Source of the DNA: Sphingomonas sanguinis
Lineage (GTDB): Bacteria > Pseudomonadota > Alphaproteobacteria > Sphingomonadales > Sphingomonadaceae
Assembly (NCBI RefSeq): GCF_019297835.1
Contig: NZ_CP079203.1
Location: 3,290,001 to 3,354,000, forward strand
Direction: 5' to 3'
Length of the DNA: 64,000 bases
In this document: positions 10,726-19,571 of the stretch, one piece after another
Layout of the letters: each line of letters opens with the position of its first letter
Position numbering within the stretch: the first letter of the stretch is position 1
The notes under the pieces: model-generated
The model's input: the letters and a program-made list of their open reading frames with translations, nothing else
Databases searched by the model: none
What the model was told of the DNA's origin: nothing
Made by a program: the position numbers and the translations under genes

Positions 10726-10731
10726 CATAAG

Positions 10732-10860
10732 ATCCTCCCCGGCACGGGGAGGTGGCAGGCCGTAGGCCTGACGGAGGGGGGGCTTCCTCAAGGGACGTCC
10801 CGTGCGGCGATCCCCCTCCACCATCCTTCGGATGGTCCCCCTCCCCGTACCGGGGAGGAT
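10732..10860. repeat. Intergenic repeat family A, copy 1
   Basis: A 129-bp element bounded by ATCCTCCCCGG and its complement CCGGGGAGGAT, with an inner block GGTGGCAGG..GTAGGCCTGACGGAGGGG and a GC-rich second half that folds back on it. The same architecture recurs at 41880, 51829 and 60602. It lies between convergent genes. Confidence 0.85.
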
Positions 10861-12237
10861 TTATTGTGCGATCTCGCGGACCAGCGCAGCTCGCTGCGCC
10901 TCGGTCGGCTGCCACAGGCCCGCCATCGAACCGCCGTCCCCAAAGAGCGCATCCACGACCTGCGCCGCATCGCCCCGTTCGCACAGTGCGGCGAGTTCCG
11001 CCCGGCGCGGATCGGGCGAGGCGTCATTCCCTGTTCGGATGAAGCGCAGCCACGCTGCCAGTGCCGTCACCGTCGCAGGCGCCTCCCCGCCATGCGCCGC
11101 CAGCGAGGACAGCCAGCGTGGGCCAACCTTTTGCGATCCGTCGCTGGCGATCTGCGACAGGCGGTGTTCCAGCGTGCGGTTGGCGAAGCGGGCGAGCAGC
11201 GCGTCGGCATAAGGCTCCAGTGCCTGCCCCTCGGCGGCGGTGAAACTGGTCGCCGCCTCGTCCCGCATCAGCCGCTCGACCACCGGGCGGATGGCAGGAT
11301 CGGCGACCGCCTGGTGGACGAATTCATGCCCGAGCTCCAGGCCCAGATAGGCGAGTGCCGAATGCGCGCCGTTGAGCATGCGCAGCTTGGCGGTCTCATA
11401 GGGCGCGACATCGGCGACGAACTGCGCACCGCCTGCTTCCCAACGCGGACGGTCGCCCGCGAAATCATCCTCGATCACCCATTGGCGATAGGGCTCGGTG
11501 ATGACGGCGGCCTCGTCGCGCATCCCCAGCACCGCCTCGACGGCCGCACGATCGGCCTCGGTGACGGCGGGGACGATCCGGTCGACCATGGTGTTGGGGC
11601 AGCGCCAGTCGCGCTCGAACCATTGCCGTGCCGCCGTCTCGCCCTGATGGTCCAGAAACGCCGCCAGACCGGCGCGCAGCACCCGGCCATTGTCGGGAAG
11701 GTTGTCGCAGCTGACCAGCGTGAGGGGGCCGTGCCCCGCCGCAGCCCGCGCGACCACCGCCTGCGCCAGATAATGATAGATGCTGTTCCCGTCCGCGACG
11801 ATGCCCGCCAGATCGGTCGCACCATCGGGCCGCCTCCAATAGCCCTTTTCGGTGACGGTCAGCGTCACGACCCGCGTGTCGGGTGAGGCGAGGCGTCCGG
11901 CCAGTCGCTCGGGCGTCCTGGCCGCCACGATCACCTCGCGGATCGCGCCGATCAGGCGGACGGCTTCGCCCTCGCTCGACCGTTCGGTGACGGTATAGAG
12001 CCCGTCCTGCGGCGCCATCTGGTCATGCACGCCGCCCGAGCGCAGCGATGCCGCCGCGATTCCCCAGTGGCGGTCGCCCGCCGCCATCGCGTCGTCGGTA
12101 TAGACCGCCTGATGCGCGCGGTGGAACGCACCCAGCCCGATATGGACGATGCCGATCCGCTGGCCTGCCCGGTCATAGCCGGGGCGCGCCACGGCGTCGG
12201 GCAACGTCGCGGCGGTCGCCTCGCTCAGCCGCGTCAC
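10861..12237 (-). CDS. uxuB: D-mannonate oxidoreductase (fructuronate reductase), mannitol dehydrogenase family
   Basis: Encodes 458 residues. The N-terminal Rossmann segment IGLGAFHRAHQAVYTDD and the C-terminal KLRMLNGAHSALAYLG catalytic block are typical of the mannitol dehydrogenase/UxuB family. The reaction is NADH-dependent interconversion of D-fructuronate and D-mannonate in the cytoplasm. It starts with GTG, overlapping the uxaC stop as GTGA. Placement with uxaC and uxuA makes fructuronate reductase more likely than mannitol dehydrogenase; tagaturonate reductase (UxaB) is a weaker alternative. Confidence 0.92.
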   Translation of the reverse strand: MTRLSEATAATLPDAVARPGYDRAGQRIGIVHIGLGAFHRAHQAVYTDDAMAAGDRHWGIAAASLRSGGVHDQMAPQDGLYTVTERSSEGEAVRLIGAIREVIVAARTPERLAGRLASPDTRVVTLTVTEKGYWRRPDGATDLAGIVADGNSIYHYLAQAVVARAAAGHGPLTLVSCDNLPDNGRVLRAGLAAFLDHQGETAARQWFERDWRCPNTMVDRIVPAVTEADRAAVEAVLGMRDEAAVITEPYRQWVIEDDFAGDRPRWEAGGAQFVADVAPYETAKLRMLNGAHSALAYLGLELGHEFVHQAVADPAIRPVVERLMRDEAATSFTAAEGQALEPYADALLARFANRTLEHRLSQIASDGSQKVGPRWLSSLAAHGGEAPATVTALAAWLRFIRTGNDASPDPRRAELAALCERGDAAQVVDALFGDGGSMAGLWQPTEAQRAALVREIAQ

Positions 12238-13646
12238 AGTCGGTACGCCGTGCGGACCAGACCGTTGGTCAGCGCATGGGCTAGCTCGACCGCCTCATCC
12301 TCCTCCAGCCGGTGCTCGGCGACGAGGCGCGCGAGGAAGCCGCAGTCGATCCGCCGCGCGACGTCGTGCCGCGCTGGGATCGACAGGAAGGCGCGGGTGT
12401 CGTCGTTGAACCCGACCGTGTTGTAGAAGCCCGCCGTCTCGGTGGTCATCTCGCGGAAGCGGCGCATCCCCTCCGGGCTATCATGGAACCACCAGGCGGG
12501 GCCGAGCTTCAGGCAGGGATAATGCCCGGCCAGCGGCGCCAGTTCGCGCGCATAGACGCTCTCGTCGAGCGTGAAGAGGATGATGGTCAGGTCGCGCTCG
12601 TTGCCGACCACGTCCAGCATGGGCTTCAGCGCATGGACGTAATCGGTGCGCATCGGCATGTCCGCGCCCTTGTCGCGCCCATGGCTGGCGAACAGGCCCG
12701 CATTGTGGTTGCGGAACGAGCCCGGATGGATCTGCATCGTCATGCCGTCCGCGACGCTCATCTTCGCCATCTCGGTCAGCATCTGCGCGCGGAAGAGTTC
12801 GGCATCGGCGGGCGTCCAGTGGCCGCCGACGATGCGCGCGAACAGCGCCTCGCATTCGGCGGTCGACAGGTTCGCGGTCGCCGCCGTCGGATGGCCATGA
12901 TCGGTCGCGGTCGCGCCCAGCGCGCGGAAGGCGGCGCGGCGCTTGGCATGGGCCGCGAGATAGCCCGACCAGCTATGGACATCCTCGCCGGTCAGCTCGG
13001 CGAAGCGCTGCATCGCGCCTGTGAACTGTTCATGCTCGACATCGATCACGCTGTCGGGGCGATAGGTGGTGATGACGCGACCCTGCCAGCCCGAGGCCTG
13101 GATCGCCTGGTGATGGACCAGCGGATCGTCGGCGCCTTCGGTCGTCGCCAGGCACTCGATACGGAACTGCTCGAACAGCGCGCGCGGGCGGAAGGCGGGG
13201 GTGGCCAGCGCCTCGCCGATCGCGTCGAAATAGCGGTCGGCGGTCGCCGCCTCCAGCGCCTCGGTGAAACCGAATACCTCGGCAAAGACATGGTCCAGCC
13301 ACATGCGCGACGGCGTGCCGCGGAACAGGTGATAGTTCGAAGCGAACAGCTTCCAAGCCGCGCGCGGATCGGTCGTGGGGCGGCCGCCACGATGCGGGAT
13401 GCCCAGATCGTCGAGCGCGATGCCCTGGCTGTAGAGCATGCGGAAGACATAATGATCGGGTGCGAGCAGCAGGTCGCTGGCATCGGCCCAGGGCTCGTCG
13501 GTGGCGAACCAGCGCGGATCGGTATGGCCATGCGGGCTGATAATCGGCAGGTCCGCGACTTCGGCGTAAAGCGTCCGCGCGATGCCCCGCGTTGTCGGGT
13601 CGGCGGGCAGCAGCCGGTCGGGGTGAAGCTCCAGCTTGCGGGTCAT
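12234..13646 (-). CDS. uxaC: Glucuronate (uronate) isomerase
   Basis: Encodes 470 residues, the usual length for UxaC (amidohydrolase superfamily). The metal-binding motif is in ISPHGHTDPRWF near the N-terminus, and HPGSFRNHN is also characteristic. It converts D-glucuronate to D-fructuronate (or galacturonate to tagaturonate). It overlaps both neighbours by four bases (ATGA upstream, GTGA downstream), which implies tight co-translation in the order uxuA-uxaC-uxuB. Confidence 0.95.
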   Translation of the reverse strand: MTRKLELHPDRLLPADPTTRGIARTLYAEVADLPIISPHGHTDPRWFATDEPWADASDLLLAPDHYVFRMLYSQGIALDDLGIPHRGGRPTTDPRAAWKLFASNYHLFRGTPSRMWLDHVFAEVFGFTEALEAATADRYFDAIGEALATPAFRPRALFEQFRIECLATTEGADDPLVHHQAIQASGWQGRVITTYRPDSVIDVEHEQFTGAMQRFAELTGEDVHSWSGYLAAHAKRRAAFRALGATATDHGHPTAATANLSTAECEALFARIVGGHWTPADAELFRAQMLTEMAKMSVADGMTMQIHPGSFRNHNAGLFASHGRDKGADMPMRTDYVHALKPMLDVVGNERDLTIILFTLDESVYARELAPLAGHYPCLKLGPAWWFHDSPEGMRRFREMTTETAGFYNTVGFNDDTRAFLSIPARHDVARRIDCGFLARLVAEHRLEEDEAVELAHALTNGLVRTAYRL

Positions 13647-14845
13647 GCGGTCAGCTCCAGTTCGGCCGGAGCCGCGTTCGCGTTCAAGCCCAGCATATGC
13701 ACGATCCCCTGCTCCAGCCCGCGCAGCTCGGCCAGCCCGCGCATCCGGCCGAGAAGCGAATAGCCGGGATTGGAACTGCGATGAAGGTCGTCCATCATCC
13801 GGTGGCCATGGTCGGGGCGCATCACGATCGCACGGTTTTGCGCATGCGAAATCTCGACCACCGCCTGCATCACTTGCGTCATGCGGGCATGGCCGCCCAG
13901 ATGCTCGGCCTCATGGAAATTGCGCTCGCCCGCTTCCCATCCGACCGAGCGGAGGTGGAGGAAGTCGATCCGCTCGGCAAAGCGGCGGACCATCGCGGGC
14001 AGGTCGTTGTCCGGCCGCGCGCCGAACGAGCCGGTGCAGAAGCACAGTCCGTTCGCCAGCGAGGGCACGGCGGCATAGAGGTGATCCAGATCCTCCGTGG
14101 TACTGACCACGCGCGGCAGGCCGAAAATGGGGAAGGGGGGATCGTCGGGATGGACGACCAGTTTGATCCCGACCTCCTCGGCGATCGGGCAGACCGCGCG
14201 CAGGAAGGCGATGTGGTTCGCCCGCAGCGCCTCGGCGTCGATCCCCGCATAGGTGTCGATCGCACGCTGGAAGGCGGGCGAGTCGAAGCTCTCCTCGCTG
14301 CCCGGAAGCCCGGCGATGATCGTGCGTTCGAGCTTGTGGCGCTCCTCGGGCGTCATCGCGGCGAAGCGCTCGGCGGCGGCGGCGCGGACGCTTTCCGAAT
14401 AATCCGCCTCGGCACCCGGACGGCGCAGGATATGGATGTCATAGGCGGCCACTGCCGCCCATTCGAAGCGCAGTGCGGTCGCGCCGTCGGGCAGCTGCCA
14501 GTCCAGATCGGTGCGCGTCCAGTCGAGCAACGGCATGAAATTATAGGTGACGGTCCGCACGCCCTCGGCCGCCAGATTGCGCAGGCTGTCGCCATAAGCC
14601 TGGACGAGTTCGTTGGTCAGTTCGCCGCGCTTGATCGCGTCATGCACCGGCAGACTCTCGACCGTCGACCAGCCCAGCCCGGCCGCCTCGATCATCGCGC
14701 GCCGCTCGGCGATCGCCTCGCGCGGCCAGACGACGCCGTTGGGGATTTCATGCAGTGCGGTGACGACCTCGGTGGCGCCCGCCTGGCGAATATGGGACAA
14801 GGCGATCGGGTCGGCGGGTCCGAACCACCGCATAGACTGGATCAT
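13643..14845 (-). CDS. uxuA: Mannonate dehydratase
   Basis: Encodes about 400 residues from the ATG at 14845; family members are about 394 and begin just before the RWFGPADP-like segment. GTG and TTG codons lie in frame immediately upstream, and GAGGA is placed best for the GTG at 14851. Conserved segments include RWFGPADPIALSHIRQAGAT, HPDDPP (His ligand region) and DHGHRMMDD. The enzyme dehydrates D-mannonate to 2-keto-3-deoxygluconate, the substrate of the divergent kinase gene. It is the first gene of the reverse operon. Confidence 0.94.
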   Translation of the reverse strand: MIQSMRWFGPADPIALSHIRQAGATEVVTALHEIPNGVVWPREAIAERRAMIEAAGLGWSTVESLPVHDAIKRGELTNELVQAYGDSLRNLAAEGVRTVTYNFMPLLDWTRTDLDWQLPDGATALRFEWAAVAAYDIHILRRPGAEADYSESVRAAAAERFAAMTPEERHKLERTIIAGLPGSEESFDSPAFQRAIDTYAGIDAEALRANHIAFLRAVCPIAEEVGIKLVVHPDDPPFPIFGLPRVVSTTEDLDHLYAAVPSLANGLCFCTGSFGARPDNDLPAMVRRFAERIDFLHLRSVGWEAGERNFHEAEHLGGHARMTQVMQAVVEISHAQNRAIVMRPDHGHRMMDDLHRSSNPGYSLLGRMRGLAELRGLEQGIVHMLGLNANAAPAELELTA

Positions 14846-14984
14846 CAACACGTCCGCTATTCCTCGTCCCATATCGCATTTTTGCTGGGGTTAGCGGTAG
14901 CATTCGACATTCGGATTGACCAGTTACAAATTTTGGCCTTGCCACTATGCGGGCACGGTCGAAAATCGATAGGAGAGAAGTGGA

Positions 14985-15884
14985 ATGCGGATCGTCGTCG
15001 TCGGGGAAGGGATGATCGAATTGTCGCGGGCCGAGGGCGGCCTTTGGTGGCTGGGTCATGGTGGCGATACGCTGAACACCGCGATCCATCTGGCGCGGAT
15101 GGACCGCGACGTCCGCTATGTGACCGCACTGGGCGACGATCCGTTCAGCGCCACGCTGCTCCAGGACTGGGCGGCGGAGGGCATCGATACCAGCCTGACC
15201 CTGCGCGATCCGACCCGGATGCCGGGCCTGTACGCGATCACCACCGACGATGCGGGCGAGCGCAGCTTCTCCTATTGGCGCGGACAGAGTGCGGCGCGGC
15301 GTACCTTGTCCCTGCCGGGCAGCGAAGCGGTGATGGTGCAGGCCGAGCAGGCCGACCTGCTGCTCTACTCGCTCATCACGCTGGCGATTCTGGACGAGCC
15401 CAGCCGCGAGCATCTGTTCGATCTGGCGCAGCGGGTCCGCGCGCGGGGCGGGCGGGTCGCGTTCGACGGCAATTACCGCCCCCGCCTGTTCACCAGCCAG
15501 GATGAGGCGCGCGAACTATGCCGCCGGGCGATCAGCGGCTGTGACATCGGCCTGCCGACGCTGGAGGACGAGGCGATGCTGGTCGACGCCAAGTCCGCCG
15601 AAGAAGTGCGCGATCGCTGGCAGGGGCTGGGCGCAGGCGAGGTCGTCGTGAAGCTGGGTGCCGATGGCTGTCTGGTCACCGGGGTCGGCATCGTGCCTCC
15701 GCCTGAGCGCCTGAGCCCCCGCGATACCAGCGGGGCGGGGGACGCGTTCAACGCAGGCTATCTGGGGGCGCGGCTGGACGGTTTGTCACCGGCCGAGGCG
15801 GCGGTGCGGGGGCATCGGCTGGCCGGCTGGACAGTCATGCGCTCGGGCGCGATTCCTGCGCGGGATGATGACATGCCGCGCTGA
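14985..15884 (+). CDS. kdgK: 2-dehydro-3-deoxygluconokinase, PfkB family
   Basis: Encodes 299 residues, preceded by AGGAGAGAAG. The N-terminus GEGMIEL and GGDTLNTAIHLAR is characteristic of KDG kinases, and the PfkB C-terminal signature DTSGAGDAFNAGY carries catalytic Asp253. It phosphorylates 2-keto-3-deoxygluconate to KDPG for the Entner-Doudoroff aldolase. It is divergent from uxuA across about 140 bp, which must hold promoters for both units; I see no clear operator there. No uronate transporter or dedicated repressor gene is in this cluster. Confidence 0.94.
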   Translation: MRIVVVGEGMIELSRAEGGLWWLGHGGDTLNTAIHLARMDRDVRYVTALGDDPFSATLLQDWAAEGIDTSLTLRDPTRMPGLYAITTDDAGERSFSYWRGQSAARRTLSLPGSEAVMVQAEQADLLLYSLITLAILDEPSREHLFDLAQRVRARGGRVAFDGNYRPRLFTSQDEARELCRRAISGCDIGLPTLEDEAMLVDAKSAEEVRDRWQGLGAGEVVVKLGADGCLVTGVGIVPPPERLSPRDTSGAGDAFNAGYLGARLDGLSPAEAAVRGHRLAGWTVMRSGAIPARDDDMPR

Positions 15885-15935
15885 GGAGTATTTTGGACTG
15901 ACCAAAATCGATCTGGTGGTATGGGGTAGTCCGTT

Positions 15936-16034
15936 AAGCCCGTCCCCTTCAGGGGAGGGGTTGGGGTGGGCCTTTCCATTCAATGTCGGGCCTTTTGAAG
16001 CGCCCCCCGCCCCCCTGAAGGGGAGGGGAGCCAA
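15936..16034. repeat. Intergenic repeat family B-like, copy 1 (diverged)
   Basis: A GC-rich element with outer arms CGTCCCCTTCAGGGGAGGGG and CCCCCTGAAGGGGAGGGG, and GTTGGGGTGGG inside. Layout is like family B at 44545 and 46005, but the loops are TTCA rather than GCAAGC. It is placed just after kdgK. Confidence 0.6.
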
Positions 16035-16066
16035 TTGCGCTTGCCCCCATCGCCCAACCCACCCTT

Positions 16067-16152
16067 CGTTCGCACTGAGCGAAGTCGAAGTGCACGGGAT
16101 TCGTTTGCGGCGAGGCTGAAGCGTGGCCTTCGACTTCGCTCAGGCTGAACGG
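16067..16152. repeat. Intergenic repeat family C, copy 1
   Basis: The inverted arms GTTCGCACTGAGCGAAGTCG and CTTCGACTTCGCTCAGGCTG enclose a spacer of about 35 bp. The same arms recur at 20180, 21325, 28690, 36365 and 50642. Confidence 0.85.
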
Positions 16153-16190
16153 AGCGGGGGGAGGTGGGGGGCGCCTCCCCCTCACACACG

Positions 16191-16223
16191 AAAAAGGGGG
16201 CCGGAACCTCGGTTCCGACCCCC
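16191..16223 (-). terminator. Rho-independent terminator after rplA
   Basis: The 13-bp arms 16196-16208 and 16211-16223 (GGGGGCCGGAACC and near-complement) are followed on the minus strand by five T residues. It lies 32 bp past the rplA stop and closes the rplK-rplA unit, so rplJ/rplL are not part of this transcript. Confidence 0.85.
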
Positions 16224-16254
16224 TGATCCTATCAGCATGCGCTGGCGGCTGGTT

Positions 16255-16947
16255 TTACGCGCCCGGGATTTCCGAGACGTTCACCTTGATGCCGCGGCCC
16301 ATCGTCGACGAGACGGCCACCTTGCGGACATACTTGCCCTTGGCGCCCGACGGCTTGGCCTTGATGAGCGCATCGACCAGCGCGTCGAAGTTGGCGCGCA
16401 GGTCTTCCGCCGGGAACGACGCCTTGCCGATGCCCGAATGGATGATGCCGGCCTTTTCGACGCGGTACTCGACCTGGCCGCCCTTGGCCGCCTTTACGGC
16501 TTCGGCGACGTTCATGGTCACGGTGCCCAGCTTCGGGTTCGGCATCAGGCCCTTGGGGCCCAGCACCTTGCCGAGGCGGCCGACAACGCCCATCATGTCC
16601 GGGGTCGCGATGCAGCGATCGAAGTCGATGGTGCCGCCCTGGATGGTTTCCATCAGGTCCTCGGCGCCCACGACGTCGGCGCCAGCGGCGCGTGCCTCGT
16701 CGGCCTTCGCGCCCTTGGCGAACACGCCGACGCGAACGGTCTTGCCGGTGCCCTTGGGCAGCGTGACGACGCCGCGGACCATCTGGTCGGCGTGGCGCGG
16801 GTCAACGCCCAGGTTGACGGCGACTTCGATCGTCTCGTCGAACTTCGAGGTCGCGTTGGTACGAGCCAGCGTGATCGCTTCGTCGATGCCGTGCAGCTTC
16901 TCGGCGTCGATCTGGACGGCCTTCTGCTTCTTGGTCAGCTTCGCCAT
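16255..16947 (-). CDS. rplA: 50S ribosomal protein L1
   Basis: Encodes 230 residues, the normal length. Conserved stretches include [41 protein letters not shown] and the C-terminal [11 protein letters not shown]1 binds 23S rRNA at the L1 stalk and classically represses its own mRNA. It starts 4 bp after rplK and ends at a strong terminator. Unusually, the next genes on this strand are not rplJ, rplL and rpoB. Confidence 0.98.
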   Translation of the reverse strand: MAKLTKKQKAVQIDAEKLHGIDEAITLARTNATSKFDETIEVAVNLGVDPRHADQMVRGVVTLPKGTGKTVRVGVFAKGAKADEARAAGADVVGAEDLMETIQGGTIDFDRCIATPDMMGVVGRLGKVLGPKGLMPNPKLGTVTMNVAEAVKAAKGGQVEYRVEKAGIIHSGIGKASFPAEDLRANFDALVDALIKAKPSGAKGKYVRKVAVSSTMGRGIKVNVSEIPGA

Positions 16948-16951
16948 GATC

Positions 16952-17383
16952 TTAGCCCTCCACCACTTCGAGGCCCATCGCGCGGGCGGAGCCTTCGATG
17001 ATCTTGGTCGCAGCCTCGATATCGTTGGCGTTCAGGTCCTTCATCTTGACCTGGGCGATTTCCGCGAGCTTCGAGCGCGCGATCTTGCCCGCCGACACCT
17101 TGCCCGGCTCCTTCGAGCCCGACTTCAGGTTGGCCGCCTTCTTGATGAGGTAGGTCGCAGGCGCGGTCTTCGTCTCGAACGAGAACGAACGGTCGGCATA
17201 GACGGTGATGACGGTCGGCAGGGGCGTGCCCTTTTCGACTTCACCGGTCTGCGCGTTGAACGCCTTGCAGAATTCCATGATGTTCACACCGCGCTGACCC
17301 AGCGCCGGGCCGATCGGCGGCGAGGGGTTGGCGGCGCCTGCAGGGACCTGCAGCTTGATATAGCCGGTAATCTTCTTTGCCAT
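16952..17383 (-). CDS. rplK: 50S ribosomal protein L11
   Basis: Encodes 143 residues. The N-terminal [28 protein letters not shown] is the hallmark, cited here in part ([17 protein letters not shown]). L11 forms the GTPase-associated centre with 23S rRNA and is the substrate of PrmA, encoded at 61465 in this window. It is divergent from the exported-protein gene at 17628 instead of following nusG. Confidence 0.98.
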   Translation of the reverse strand: MAKKITGYIKLQVPAGAANPSPPIGPALGQRGVNIMEFCKAFNAQTGEVEKGTPLPTVITVYADRSFSFETKTAPATYLIKKAANLKSGSKEPGKVSAGKIARSKLAEIAQVKMKDLNANDIEAATKIIEGSARAMGLEVVEG

Positions 17384-17627
17384 GTCACTCTCTTCTCGAG
17401 TCTAGCGGTCGTGACGGGCACGCGAGGCATGAGCCAGCGCACCCTCCCGCAAGGGTTCCGTCGCAAGATGCTAGGGAAGCGCGGGCCGATAGCCGAAAAG
17501 GGGAGAAATGGCAAGGCCAGCATTGCGCTTGTCACGGCCGATCCGGCCATGTCACTCTGGGTTCATGATGGACGACTCGGTCGAGGGAGCGACCGGTTCC
17601 GCCATCGCTCGAACGGGGGTTCGACAC

Positions 17628-18395
17628 ATGCGACGGGGATGGGGTGCGCTGGCCTGTGCGGCGGCGCTGACGTTGGTGGCCGCACCGCTGGCGGCGCAGG
17701 AAAAGACCGGCAACAAGCCCGGTTTCACGCTGGCCCCGGGCACTGCGACCATCGTCCTGATGCGGCCCGAAATCGCGGTCGGTGCGCAGTCGACCGGCGG
17801 ATCGTACGAACCCAATGCCGACTGGACCGATCAGGCGCGCGAGAATCTGGGCAGGGCGCTGGCCGAGACGCAGGGCAAGCTGGGCAACCGGGTCGTCACT
17901 CATGTCGAGCCGGTCGGGCAGGGTGCGGCCACGGCGCATGAATATCGCGCGCTGTTTACCGCGCTGGCCGATTCGGTCATCACCTATCAGTTCTTTCCCG
18001 GCAATCGTCTGCCGACCAAGAAGCGCGACGACAGCTTCCTGTGGTCGATCGGGTCCGAGGTGGCCAGGCTGCCTGGCGTGCAGGGAGCGGACTATGCGCT
18101 CTTCGTGACGACCGAGGATCATTACGGCTCGACCGGGCGTAAGCTGTTGCAAGTCTTTGCCGCCGGGGTGGCCGGTATTGGGGTCAGCGCGGGCGTGCAC
18201 AAGGGCTATGCAGGGCTGATTGATCTAAAGACCGGCGATCTGGTCTGGCTCAACGCCGATCTGGCGATGGGCGGCGATGTCCGCACGCCCGAGGGGGCGG
18301 CGAAGCGCGTGTCGCAATTGCTGGAGGGTTTTCCGGGCAAGCCGGTCGAGGCGCCGGTCGCTCCGGCGGCCCCGACCAAGACCGCCGCACGCTGA
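17628..18395 (+). CDS. Exported protein of unknown function
   Basis: Encodes 255 residues from the ATG at 17628, chosen because a clean signal peptide (residues 1-24, ending APLAAQ) follows; ATGs at 17565 and 17568 would add about 20 odd residues. The mature protein has mixed alpha/beta character and an Ala/Pro-rich C-terminal tail. I do not recognise the domain. It is the first of three closely spaced forward genes (gaps of 12 and -4 bp) with an M48 peptidase and another exported protein, all three with apparent export signals. Confidence 0.75.
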   Translation: MRRGWGALACAAALTLVAAPLAAQEKTGNKPGFTLAPGTATIVLMRPEIAVGAQSTGGSYEPNADWTDQARENLGRALAETQGKLGNRVVTHVEPVGQGAATAHEYRALFTALADSVITYQFFPGNRLPTKKRDDSFLWSIGSEVARLPGVQGADYALFVTTEDHYGSTGRKLLQVFAAGVAGIGVSAGVHKGYAGLIDLKTGDLVWLNADLAMGGDVRTPEGAAKRVSQLLEGFPGKPVEAPVAPAAPTKTAAR

Positions 18396-18407
18396 CGGGA
18401 GGCGATC

Positions 18408-19571
18408 ATGGCCGGATGGATCATCGCCGCTGCGCTCGCAGGGGCGGCTCTGGGCGCAGGCGCGTCCGACAGGCTCGCCCCGCTGCCGCCTTACGGCGCG
18501 GCTTATACGCCGACGACTGTAGACGAGCGCGGGCTGTGGCAACAGGCGGATGAGGCCGAGCGCGACCTGCGCGACTCGCCCGCCGTGGTACGCGATGCGG
18601 CGCTGAACGCCTATCTGACCAAGGTTCTCTGCCGTTCAGTGGGCGCGGATCGGTGTCGGGGCGTGCGGATTTATGTGGTGCGCGCGCCCTATTTCAACGC
18701 GTTCATGGCGCCCAACGGCATGATGGTGGTCTGGACCGGCGCCCTGCTGCGGTTGCGCGACGAGGCTGAACTGGCATCCGTGCTGGGTCACGAATTCGGC
18801 CATTTCGAGATGCGGCACAGCCTGGCGAGCTTTCGCCGGGCGCGGACGATCGGCGACATCATCGCCTGGACGGGTGTGGTCTCGCCCTACAGCCTGTTGC
18901 CGGTCAGCCTGATCCGGCTGCATTTCTCCTATAACCGCGCGCAGGAGACCGAGGCCGATCTGATGGGCCTGCGCTATCTGACGGCGGCCGGATATCGGCC
19001 GCTCGCCGCGTCGCATATCTGGGAGCGGCTGATGGCGGAGGAGGATGCAACCGCGCTGGGACGCAAGCGGCGCGTTACCCATCGTTATGCCGCAGGCTTT
19101 TTTGCCAGCCACCCGACCGAACTGACCCGCGCCACCTATCTGCGCGAGGTCGTGGGCACGGGGGGAGAGCAGGGCGACGAAGCACGGGACGCGTTCCTGA
19201 CAGCGATGCGCCCGTGGCGCGCGAGCTTCCTGGCCGACCAGATCAAGCTCAACGACTTCGGCGGCTCGGAATATCTGCTCGGCGAGCTGGCGGGTGGGCA
19301 GTGGACGCCCGATCTGCTGCTGACACGCGGCGAACTCTATCGCGAGCGCGGTAACCCCCGCGATCTGGTGAGCGCGGCGCAATTCTACCAACAGGCGATC
19401 GATGCGGGCTGCACTGACCCGATCGCCTGGCGCGGGCTGGGCCTGGCGCTGCTGCGCGGGCAGCAGGAGGCGGCGGGGCGGGCCGCATTGAAAACCTATC
19501 TGGAGCGCGCACCGCAGGCGAGCGACCGCGCGGCCATGGCGATGTTGATCGGGGAAGGGGGCGTGCAATGA
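18408..19571 (+). CDS. M48 family metallopeptidase, exported
   Basis: Encodes 387 residues with an N-terminal hydrophobic export signal of about 20 residues. The zinc site is HEFGH (His128, Glu129, His132), and the third ligand is in NRAQETEADLMGL, as in M48 peptidases. A TPR-like helical C-terminal part (AAQFYQQAIDAGCTDPIAWRGLG) resembles BepA-type periplasmic M48 proteins with TPRs. A role in outer-membrane protein quality control is plausible. It overlaps the next gene by four bases. Confidence 0.9.
   Translation: MAGWIIAAALAGAALGAGASDRLAPLPPYGAAYTPTTVDERGLWQQADEAERDLRDSPAVVRDAALNAYLTKVLCRSVGADRCRGVRIYVVRAPYFNAFMAPNGMMVVWTGALLRLRDEAELASVLGHEFGHFEMRHSLASFRRARTIGDIIAWTGVVSPYSLLPVSLIRLHFSYNRAQETEADLMGLRYLTAAGYRPLAASHIWERLMAEEDATALGRKRRVTHRYAAGFFASHPTELTRATYLREVVGTGGEQGDEARDAFLTAMRPWRASFLADQIKLNDFGGSEYLLGELAGGQWTPDLLLTRGELYRERGNPRDLVSAAQFYQQAIDAGCTDPIAWRGLGLALLRGQQEAAGRAALKTYLERAPQASDRAAMAMLIGEGGVQ

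Noticed and set aside
8767..10824. Long minus-strand frame opposite the L,D-transpeptidase
   Set aside because: The shadow frame has no motif, while the plus strand has an export signal and the SHGCVR catalytic motif.
14846..14984. LacI-type operator GTTAGCGGTAGC between uxuA and kdgK
   Set aside because: Only half of the dyad is symmetric and several positions mismatch, so it is not good enough to call.
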